Positions 30,768 to 38,135 of a DNA stretch of 38,135 nucleotides are shown here, piece after piece. A program made the translations under genes and the position numbers. Origin of the DNA: Alphaproteobacteria bacterium (GTDB lineage: Bacteria > Pseudomonadota > Alphaproteobacteria > JAJTHO01 > CANGYM01). Positions within the stretch are counted from its first letter, which is position 1; the number at the start of each line of letters is the position of its first letter. The notes under the pieces are model-generated. The model made no database searches and was not told the DNA's origin. It saw nothing but the letters and a program-made list of their open reading frames with translations. The DNA is taken from positions 1-38,135 of the forward strand of contig CANGYP010000006.1 in NCBI GenBank assembly GCA_947458235.1, read 5' to 3'.

Positions 30768-31858
30768 GGCACATCCCCTTGTGTCACACGATTCTGCCAC
30801 GATTGGATAGCGCGCCGCGCACTATCAAGATTGATTTTTTCATACTCTTCTTGGTACAATTTTCTAGCTTGACGCATTGTTTTGGCCTCGCCGTCTTGCG
30901 CCTTATGCAAAACCAACATGAGTTCCAAATAATCATCTTCCGCAAGGTCCATTCCCTTGCACGCTAAAGTAAGCAGGGTTCTATCTTCCAAAATCTGGGG
31001 CGGCAGATGGTCCGAAGGCACCTTCAATTTATGGGCTAAAATCGCCTCAAACAGGGCAATCTCCCCCTCTCTTAGGCAACGAATCATAAAAGGAACGGTT
31101 AATGCCTGTTCCTGATCCAGCAATGCCACCAATTCATCTTGGGTTTTGGTTTTTTTTGCCTCCATCCAGCGCTTCGCTTGAATATCTAAGGCTTTATCTA
31201 GGAATACCTGTACATCTTGTTCCGCCAGATTAAATTTTTTACAAATTTCTTCCCGTAAGGTTTCACCCACCCACTGATACATAATGGCTGCATGTTCCGG
31301 CAAAAGATCCTCTCTGCCGAGCAAAGGATTGCGATAATCATCAATTTTTTTTGATTGATCGGCCAGATAGTGCAACGTGGCTTCTCTGATTTTCGCCTCT
31401 TTGTTTTTTAGCAATTCTGTGATGATCAAGGGATTATTTTGCTCAACAATGACATCACTGACCTGTTCACTAAGATGCTTGCGGCACGCAATCGCCATTT
31501 GATGTTGGACAGTACGGTGCCGAATGATGTCTATCAGAGCTTTATCGCTTAGTGCCGCGCATTTGGATAGAACCACCTCTGCCACAGAAAAATCATCTTG
31601 GGCCAGAATTTCCATCAACGGACGGGGGGCTTGAGGGTGATCCGACAGGGCTAAAGCCAAACTTTTTTTTAAATCCATCGTTGCATTGTTTAGCAGATGC
31701 AACATGATTTCTGTGAAAAGAGCTCGTTCTTGATCGTTCAATTGGGTGTAATCTTCAAGACACATAGACCCCACGGAATCCGCCAAATTCTGACGATCTT
31801 CGGGCTCTTGGCTTTTGGCCATATCCAAAATAACATTTTTATTAATCGGCATGGTCAT
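30764..31858 (-). CDS. DUF2336 domain-containing protein
   Basis: 364 aa helical HEAT-like repeats (SVAEVVLSKCAALSDKALIDIIRHRTVQHQMAIACR, V...NNPLIITELLKNKEAKIREATL) typical of alphaproteobacterial DUF2336. Confidence 0.8.
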   Translation of the reverse strand: MTMPINKNVILDMAKSQEPEDRQNLADSVGSMCLEDYTQLNDQERALFTEIMLHLLNNATMDLKKSLALALSDHPQAPRPLMEILAQDDFSVAEVVLSKCAALSDKALIDIIRHRTVQHQMAIACRKHLSEQVSDVIVEQNNPLIITELLKNKEAKIREATLHYLADQSKKIDDYRNPLLGREDLLPEHAAIMYQWVGETLREEICKKFNLAEQDVQVFLDKALDIQAKRWMEAKKTKTQDELVALLDQEQALTVPFMIRCLREGEIALFEAILAHKLKVPSDHLPPQILEDRTLLTLACKGMDLAEDDYLELMLVLHKAQDGEAKTMRQARKLYQEEYEKINLDSARRAIQSWQNRVTQGDVP

Positions 31859-31920
31859 TCCATCTTCCCCACGTCTGTGGAAGACCAGTAGACAGCAAGC
31901 GGGTTAAAAAAAGTTTAAGA

Positions 31921-33021
31921 TCAGCGTTTGGGCAACAACACCATGGCGTCACCGCCTGTGTTCATGCTGCTGGCCAGATTCATGGCATCTGTGCCCGATC
32001 CCGTGAAAAAATCAAACCGTTTGACCCCACGAATGGCAGATCCTGTATCATGACTAAAAGCTATTTTTTCAATGACTTCTCCAGTCACTTTTGTGTTATC
32101 GATACGTATAATAAACGGTAAGCCATAAGCGTGATAATCGGGGTCTATAGCTATGCTATGCTGGGCCTCCAAAACATGGCCCGAAGCTCCTACAATGGCA
32201 TTTTGGGTTTCTTTGAAAAAAACATAACTGGGATTGGTGTTCATAATAGACGCTGCTACCTTGGGCCCCACTTTACGCAGGGCATCTTTTAAAGACAACA
32301 TGGTGACATCCTCTTTTTTCAGCAATCCACGACGCACAGCTTCTTTGCCTATGGCTTTATAGGGGTAACCATTGCGACCGGAAAACGTGATGAATGTTGT
32401 TCCCCCATCTGGCAGAGATACCACGCCAGATCCTTGTATTTGTAAAAAAAAGAGATCAACGGGATCTTTGGCCCATAAAATAGCATGTTTATCACCCAAG
32501 TGACTGTGGATTTGGGCGCGGGGTGGGTAGGGTTTTAAATTAACCTGTGAACGCATCAACCAAAGGCGGCGGTTTGGCAGATCAGGATCGGCATCCTGCA
32601 AGTCCAGAACAGACAAATCATCGGGCCATTCATAAACAGGGGTGTTGTAAACAGAGTCTTTTTTATAGGACGCCTCAAGTCCCGCCAGATAATACCCTGT
32701 AAATTTTGCGGGTGCTTTCCCCAAAGGCACACATTCAAAATGGGTGTGAAAAAACTCTTGAGCCGCTTGAGGTGTGGGGCTCGCCCCAAGATTGAGGGCT
32801 GCCGAGCACGCCGCCTGCCAAGACAACGGGGACCATTTTCCAGAATACGGGGAAGATGCGGGAACCTTAGGCGGAGCTTCCTGACAAGACCCCATGTACA
32901 TTTTCCACACAGCAGCCCAATCCTTCATAGGAAGGGTATGATAACAGGTGCCCCCCCATGCGGCAGAAGAGACCCCGACACAATAGGCCAAAACAGCCCA
33001 TTGAACCCAGCTTTTGATCAT
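31921..33021 (-). CDS. mltA: Membrane-bound lytic murein transglycosylase A
   Basis: FTGYYLAGLEASYKKD, FFLQIQGSGVV, YPYKAIGKEAVRRGLL, NPSYVFFKE, FDFFTGSG. Confidence 0.94.
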   Translation of the reverse strand: MIKSWVQWAVLAYCVGVSSAAWGGTCYHTLPMKDWAAVWKMYMGSCQEAPPKVPASSPYSGKWSPLSWQAACSAALNLGASPTPQAAQEFFHTHFECVPLGKAPAKFTGYYLAGLEASYKKDSVYNTPVYEWPDDLSVLDLQDADPDLPNRRLWLMRSQVNLKPYPPRAQIHSHLGDKHAILWAKDPVDLFFLQIQGSGVVSLPDGGTTFITFSGRNGYPYKAIGKEAVRRGLLKKEDVTMLSLKDALRKVGPKVAASIMNTNPSYVFFKETQNAIVGASGHVLEAQHSIAIDPDYHAYGLPFIIRIDNTKVTGEVIEKIAFSHDTGSAIRGVKRFDFFTGSGTDAMNLASSMNTGGDAMVLLPKR

Positions 33022-33662
33022 GCGGACCCCGCTCGCACAGCCACCAAAGCCCAGTTGGGGTTGGGGGCCTTTAGGTCCCTTGCAAAGGACCAGATGTCTC
33101 TGACCTCAATAATATGATGTTCATCCCCGTCGATGATGACGCCTTCCGAATCCTTGATGAACTCGGCTTGGTCGCTGTCAAAAATCACGTCTATGGTGGC
33201 CTGTGATCCTTGCAAAGTTGCCTGATGAATCATGGCATCCCGAATGCCATGCAGGGTGAAATGAACGGTTTCTTTATTTTTTGTCCGTTGATCGATGGTT
33301 TTGCAAAATGTTTTGAAGACAGTAGCACTCAACAGGGGGGCCAATGTCTCTTTATCTCCCGCAGCAAAAGCTGTCACGATCATTTTAAAGGCTTCTTTGG
33401 CGCCCATCAAAAAGGATTTTTCTGAAAACGTGGGATCAAGGCTTGCCATAGCCTTGAGGATATGAGCCAAGGACGCCCCGCCCGAAGGAGACGAAGGATC
33501 CGAGGATGTGACTTCATCGGGTTTCAGGGTAATCACGTCCCCCTTGTCCTCAAAAGAAAAGGGTTTTTGTGTGGGGATATCTTCAGGGGGTTTGCCCAAA
33601 ACATCGCGATAACGGATGAAAAAATAAACCGCTAACCCCAAAAAAAAGAGAATGTCCAGCAT
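33018..33662 (-). CDS. Tim44-like (TimA) domain protein
   Basis: N-terminal TM, FLMGAKEAFKMIVTAFAAGDKETLAPLLS, C-terminal DIWSFARDLKAPNPNWALVAVR. Confidence 0.9.
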   Translation of the reverse strand: MLDILFFLGLAVYFFIRYRDVLGKPPEDIPTQKPFSFEDKGDVITLKPDEVTSSDPSSPSGGASLAHILKAMASLDPTFSEKSFLMGAKEAFKMIVTAFAAGDKETLAPLLSATVFKTFCKTIDQRTKNKETVHFTLHGIRDAMIHQATLQGSQATIDVIFDSDQAEFIKDSEGVIIDGDEHHIIEVRDIWSFARDLKAPNPNWALVAVRAGSA

Positions 33663-33709
33663 TGTCTATGTCCGTAAATTGACTCTGGTCTAGTGCTTAG
33701 GAAACGATT

Positions 33710-34462
33710 ATGCTACAAAACGCCTTTAAAAACTACGAAAAAACCATCATGCGCCCTGTTATAGGATTGACGTTGGATTCCGAAGATGAAGGCGGCGGCT
33801 ATTCCGTCATGCCGTGGTACGCTTTGCGCCAAAATTATTGTCATGCGGTGCATCAGGCAGGGGGGTTGCCTCTGCTGTTGCCGCACTATCCCGAAGAGGT
33901 AGACGCCTATGCCTATCATCTGGATGGTTTGATTGTCACGGGGGGGGATTTTGATTTGGATCCCCGCTTGTATGGGGAAAGCACCATTCACGAGCGTGTG
34001 ACCATCAAACATCGGCGAACACAATTTGAATGGGCTCTTGTGGAGTCTATGCTGCGCCAAAATAAACCTGTTTTGGGGATTTGCGGGGGCCAGCAGTTGT
34101 TAGCGGTGATTTTGGGGGCAACGTTAATTCAACATATCCCCGACGCCGTACCCACAGCCCTAGCCCACGAGCAGCCCAACCCCCGAACCGAGGCAAGCCA
34201 TGCGGTGACAGTATCCCCAGAGTCTTTGTTGTTTCGGATTGTCCAAAAACAAACTCTGCATGTGAATTCGGCCCATCATCAGGCCGTTCGCGCGGCGCCT
34301 GATACCCTGCGGGTGAATGCGACGGCACCGGATGGGATTATTGAAGGGATTGAGGATCCGCGATATCGATTTTGTCTGGGTGTTCAGTGGCACCCTGAAT
34401 ATCATGTGGATAGTGCCGATGGGTGTTTGTTTGATGCTTTGATTCAGGCGGCGAGGATATGA
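33710..34462 (+). CDS. Class I glutamine amidotransferase-like, gamma-glutamyl-gamma-aminobutyrate hydrolase (peptidase C26) family
   Basis: MRPVIGLTLDSEDEGGGYSVMPWYALRQNY, GLIVTGGDFDLDPRLYGE, PVLGICGGQQLLAV, VNSAHHQAV, GVQWHPEY; alternative start at 33749. Confidence 0.92.
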   Translation: MLQNAFKNYEKTIMRPVIGLTLDSEDEGGGYSVMPWYALRQNYCHAVHQAGGLPLLLPHYPEEVDAYAYHLDGLIVTGGDFDLDPRLYGESTIHERVTIKHRRTQFEWALVESMLRQNKPVLGICGGQQLLAVILGATLIQHIPDAVPTALAHEQPNPRTEASHAVTVSPESLLFRIVQKQTLHVNSAHHQAVRAAPDTLRVNATAPDGIIEGIEDPRYRFCLGVQWHPEYHVDSADGCLFDALIQAARI

Positions 34463-35994
34463 AAACGCTTTTTTGGATTGTTCTGGTTGTGTTGGCATGG
34501 GCTAGCCCCGCATCTGCGGCCCTTGGGGTGACATCGCCTGTGGTATCGCCCACCCCACTGGCCGAAGGGACAACCCCGCCTGTGGATTTTAATCATCTCA
34601 GCGTGACGCCTTTGGACCCTGAAATTCAGCCACAGTGGTCTTTGGATCCGTTTTCTGATGTGGCGGCGTCTTTGCAAAATCTTGTGCGGGGCCCAAAAAC
34701 GCGCCTGATTCGGAATCTGATGCGCCCTGTTTTGGTGACGGGCACGGATGGCCCTCAAGGACAGCCAGAACCAGCGGCTTTTTTTCATCACCGTCTGTCT
34801 GCGCTGGTGGCGTTGGGATTTGTGGAAGATGCATGGACTTTACTGCAAAAGATTCCCAAAGATAAGCGCCCCCCGATTCTGCATGAGGATGCGGTGATCC
34901 TTATGTTACTTCAAAACCGCCGTGTTGATGCCTGCGCGTATGCGGATGCCGTGCCCAGCATCAACCCAAAAATCAGGGCGTTTTGCAGCGTTTCTGTTCA
35001 GGATACCGACAAAGCCCAATTATTGATGGACCTAGAGGCTGAATATAATCCTGCGGCTACACAGGATCCCTTTTGGATTTTATTAAGGAGCATCTTGGAT
35101 GATTTGCCCCCAAACGTGGATGTGACGGATCCCCTGTCTGTCATGCTGGCCCTGTATCAGAAAAAAGCGTTTGTTGTGCCCTCTTTTTCATCCATGGCGG
35201 TGCCATTTTATCCGTGGATTGCCAATGCCCCCTTTATGCCGATCAGCACCAGAATCGCTGCGGCGGAGGCAGCCCTCGCCGCCGATGTTGTGTCCCCCGC
35301 CATGGTTCGGTCCCTGTATGAGGCCCATCCTGCCTTTAAACCCGAAGAGCTCGCCCAGCCAAAAGCCACGTTAAAAAAATTAGATTCTGGGTCAAAAAGC
35401 GGGTTTTTGTGGCAATGGTCCCAAAAAAATCCTGCACGTCTTACAACATTGGTGCGATTGTTGCCGGAAACAGCTCTTGCACACCAAGATGCGGCCCGCC
35501 TTTTTGAGCCTGTTTTGCAAAATACGGCATCTTTGAATGCAGCCAAGCCCTCGGCCGCCCTTATCGCCTTGCTTCTCTATTTGGGGGATCAAGAACAAGC
35601 CAAGATTCTTTGGGATCGTTTGGCGCATCAGGCCCTCACGCAGAGCCTTGATGCCAAGGGGGAACTTTTGAAAACGTGGGGGTATGACCATCTGTTTGGC
35701 TTGAATCCTCATGTTTCGGGACGATCCACAGGATGGCAAACGTTGATTCATAAAACGTGGGAAAAAACGGTTTATGTGCATCAGGTTGCAGCGTTGGATT
35801 ATCTTACAGGCAGAACCAAGGTGCCCCCCAGCAGTGTCACCACGGGCTTTGACATTACCAAGCTATGTTTGGCTGTGCAAACCATGACGCAATCCCCCCC
35901 GACACGCTTAACCATAGGGAAATACTTTTCTATGATAAAAAGCTATGCGCCAGAACAAAAGCTTGATTTTGCTCGGGCGGTGTATGCCCCGTAA
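34459..35994 (+). CDS. Uncharacterised secreted protein
   Basis: 511-aa ORF with signal peptide MKTLFWIVLVVLAWASPASAA; ATGA-coupled to the upstream amidotransferase; family not recognised. Confidence 0.8.
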   Translation: MKTLFWIVLVVLAWASPASAALGVTSPVVSPTPLAEGTTPPVDFNHLSVTPLDPEIQPQWSLDPFSDVAASLQNLVRGPKTRLIRNLMRPVLVTGTDGPQGQPEPAAFFHHRLSALVALGFVEDAWTLLQKIPKDKRPPILHEDAVILMLLQNRRVDACAYADAVPSINPKIRAFCSVSVQDTDKAQLLMDLEAEYNPAATQDPFWILLRSILDDLPPNVDVTDPLSVMLALYQKKAFVVPSFSSMAVPFYPWIANAPFMPISTRIAAAEAALAADVVSPAMVRSLYEAHPAFKPEELAQPKATLKKLDSGSKSGFLWQWSQKNPARLTTLVRLLPETALAHQDAARLFEPVLQNTASLNAAKPSAALIALLLYLGDQEQAKILWDRLAHQALTQSLDAKGELLKTWGYDHLFGLNPHVSGRSTGWQTLIHKTWEKTVYVHQVAALDYLTGRTKVPPSSVTTGFDITKLCLAVQTMTQSPPTRLTIGKYFSMIKSYAPEQKLDFARAVYAP

Positions 35995-36021
35995 TGATTG
36001 TTTTTTCTGCCTGAGGTCCTG

Positions 36022-36741
36022 ATGTACGACATAACCTACACCATCCATGGGACCAGCATGGAAATCGTGGAATTCAGCCTGTTCCCAGGCCAGTTTATCC
36101 AAGCCGAAATCGGGTCTATGATTTACATGGGCGATTCTGTGGAGATGAAAACAGGTACGGGCGGGGGAATCTGGAAGGGCTTGAAGCGAAAGTTGGCTGG
36201 CGAGCGTTTTTTAGTGTCCCAGTTTAAAAACCGTGGCATTGAAAAAGCCTATGTAGGCATAGGATCCTATTATCCTGGTAAGATTCAGATGATTAACCTT
36301 GGTGCCCATGATGGGGTTTATTACACCCAAAAACGGGCTTTTTTATGTGCCACGCCAGATGTGGACATCAGCATTGGCGTGACAAAGCGTCTGGGTGCAG
36401 GGTTTTTTGGTGGGGAAGGCTTTATTTTGCAAAAATACACGGGTGAGGGGATGGTGTTTATCCACGCGGGGGGCACCATCATTCGCAAAGTGTTGAATCA
36501 TGATGAAACCCTGCAGGTGGATACGGGATGCCTTTTGGGATTTAGCCCCACGGTGGATTACAACATCCGCATGGTTAGCGGGATTATGAACCCTATATTC
36601 GGGGGAGAGGGACTATTTTTGGCCCATTTGCGAGGCCCAGGGGAGGTGATTATGCAATCATTACCGTTTTCGCGACTGGCGGATAATCTTTATGCTGTCA
36701 TGTCACAGTTTACGGCAACTCCCCAGAAAGATGAGGGATAA
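36022..36741 (+). CDS. TIGR00266 / AIM24 family protein
   Basis: MYDITYTIHGTSMEIVEFSLFPGQFIQAEIGSMIYMGDSVEMKTGTGGGIW, FIHAGGTIIRK, LQVDTGCLLGFSPTVDYNI. Confidence 0.9.
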   Translation: MYDITYTIHGTSMEIVEFSLFPGQFIQAEIGSMIYMGDSVEMKTGTGGGIWKGLKRKLAGERFLVSQFKNRGIEKAYVGIGSYYPGKIQMINLGAHDGVYYTQKRAFLCATPDVDISIGVTKRLGAGFFGGEGFILQKYTGEGMVFIHAGGTIIRKVLNHDETLQVDTGCLLGFSPTVDYNIRMVSGIMNPIFGGEGLFLAHLRGPGEVIMQSLPFSRLADNLYAVMSQFTATPQKDEG

Positions 36742-36747
36742 GCCTTT

Positions 36748-37662
36748 GTGCTTTTCACCGTCCCCCCCAAAGATCATGGCGAACGATTAGACCTGTGGCT
36801 GTCAACGCTGTTGCCCCATCATAGTCGCAGCCAAATTCAGCGTTGGATCCGCGAAGGGGCCGTTGCCCTCCCCCATGGCACTGTAGGGTTACGTTCGTCC
36901 CAGCGGATTGAGCAGGGGCAAACGTTTGTTGTCACGCCACCTGAAATTCGCCCCACCGCGTTGGTGCCAGAAATCGTGCCCTTGGATGTGGTGTTTGAGG
37001 ACGAGGCCATAGTGGTGGTCAACAAACCCGCCGGCATGGTTGTGCATCCTGCGGTTGGGCATCGCAGCGGCACGTTGGTGCATGCCCTTCTTGCCCACTG
37101 CGGGGAAAGTTTGCGCGGTATAGGCGACATTCAACGCCCTGGCATAGTGCACCGTCTGGACAAAGACACCAGCGGCCTGATGGTGGTGGCCAAAACTGCA
37201 GGAGCCCATCGTCATTTGGTGGGGCAATTTCAGGATCGCAGTTTGAAACGCACCTATCATGCCCTGTGTTTAGGAACGCCACAGCCCCCCAAGGGCACCA
37301 TTGCCACCCTCATCGGGCGCTCGCCTACGCATCGGCAAAAAATGGCCGTGGTTGCCAAAAATGGCAAAGAGGCCATCACCCACTATGAAACCCTGAAAAC
37401 CTTTGGGGATCGTAGCCTGATTGTGTGTCATCTGGATACGGGACGCACACACCAGATTCGGGTGCATTTGCATCATATCGGCCACCCCTTGCTGGGGGAT
37501 CCTGTTTATGGGGGACGCCGCAGTCAAACGCCGCTGATCCAGAGGCAAGCGCTGCATGCCTCTCAACTCTCTTTGATGCATCCCCTCACGCAGAAAGACA
37601 TGCATTTTTCTTGCCCTTGGCCCCAAGATTTTATCGACGCCGTGGGGGAAACTGTGTCATAG
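36748..37662 (+). CDS. rluD: RluD-family 23S rRNA pseudouridine synthase (GTG start)
   Basis: S4-like N-terminus; VVNKPAGMVVHPAVGHRSGTLVHALL, GIVHRLDKDTSGLMVVAK, LDTGRTHQIRVHLHHIGHPLLGDPVYG. Confidence 0.94.
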   Translation: MLFTVPPKDHGERLDLWLSTLLPHHSRSQIQRWIREGAVALPHGTVGLRSSQRIEQGQTFVVTPPEIRPTALVPEIVPLDVVFEDEAIVVVNKPAGMVVHPAVGHRSGTLVHALLAHCGESLRGIGDIQRPGIVHRLDKDTSGLMVVAKTAGAHRHLVGQFQDRSLKRTYHALCLGTPQPPKGTIATLIGRSPTHRQKMAVVAKNGKEAITHYETLKTFGDRSLIVCHLDTGRTHQIRVHLHHIGHPLLGDPVYGGRRSQTPLIQRQALHASQLSLMHPLTQKDMHFSCPWPQDFIDAVGETVS

Positions 37663-37676
37663 TGAGGCTCCTTTGT

Positions 37677-37761
<85 letters not shown>

Positions 37762-38016
37762 TACGACCATAAGGCCTGCCCCCTTGTGCCGCACACACCA
37801 CATCTCTCAGCGGCGGAGCGTCTTAGCCCCACGATACTCTAAGGAGGGCTCTAAGGTTAGAACATACGCCCCCGTTGGTGATTCAGGGGATAAAAACAGC
37901 GTCGCCCCCACAAACAGGGTATCCATCCCAAAATAATTCAGCCTAGCCACCTCACTGATTTTTGAAATTTTTGTGCTAAACAGCTTACTACCGTACACTT
38001 TGCTCTAGCCTATTGA

Positions 38017-38103
38017 GATAATTCGTTTTCCGTGTATTTTGTGGTTTAAGGAAATCATAAAAACAAGGAGGAGCACGATGCAACGTGCCGCGAACGAATT
38101 ATC
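38017..38103 (+). repeat. 11-bp perfect inverted repeat enclosing the RBS and start of the terminal ORF
   Basis: GATAATTCGTT (38017-38027) and AACGAATTATC (38093-38103). Confidence 0.7.
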
Positions 38104-38135
38104 CCAAGTCGTAAGACAGCATTTTTTGATGCATC
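38078..38135 (+). CDS. 5' end of an unidentified CDS truncated by the window edge
   Basis: ATG after a strong Shine-Dalgarno (AAGGAGG); MQRAANELSQVVRQHFLMH... open to the end. Confidence 0.5.
   Translation, partial: MQRAANELSQVVRQHFLMH

Noticed and set aside
38078-38135. Terminal ORF as rpoH, which often follows rluD in alphaproteobacteria
   Set aside because: The visible N-terminus MQRAANELSQVVRQHFLMH does not resemble alphaproteobacterial RpoH, so no identity is assigned.

Overview
Window of about 38.1 kb that looks like ordinary alphaproteobacterial chromosome. It is densely packed, and many genes overlap by ATGA or otherwise read as translationally coupled. I recognise about 37 protein genes and one tRNA-Leu(UAG). 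Most are housekeeping: lysA, efp, a thiE-like gene, mreB, rpoZ, coq7, rpiB, purS, purC, mgtE, maeB, ribH, ispE, a ubiH-family gene, folC, dnaN, purE, purK, xerC, the F0 ATP synthase operon (atpI-B-E-F'-F), an M16 peptidase, carA, bioB, mltA, a Tim44-like gene and an rluD-family gene. I found no CRISPR array, prophage, transposon, toxin-antitoxin pair, secretion cluster or biosynthetic cluster. I also found no clear candidate for an entirely new multi-gene system. The more interesting items are: (i) a PAS-repeat protein that seems to be a degenerate histidine kinase (10793-12520); (ii) a DUF2336 protein translationally coupled to a PleC/DivJ-like PAS histidine kinase (29166-31858); (iii) two orphan proteins, one acidic with a coiled-coil tail (14739-15659) and one secreted (34459-35994); (iv) a terminator-like hairpin just upstream of the GTG start of lysA; (v) an 11-bp inverted repeat enclosing the ribosome-binding site of the last, truncated ORF; (vi) an unexplained stretch after tRNA-Leu; and (vii) apparent over-representation of the palindromes GGATCC and CCATGG. 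Calls rest on reading the sequence and supplied ORFs against remembered family motifs. No database search was run.
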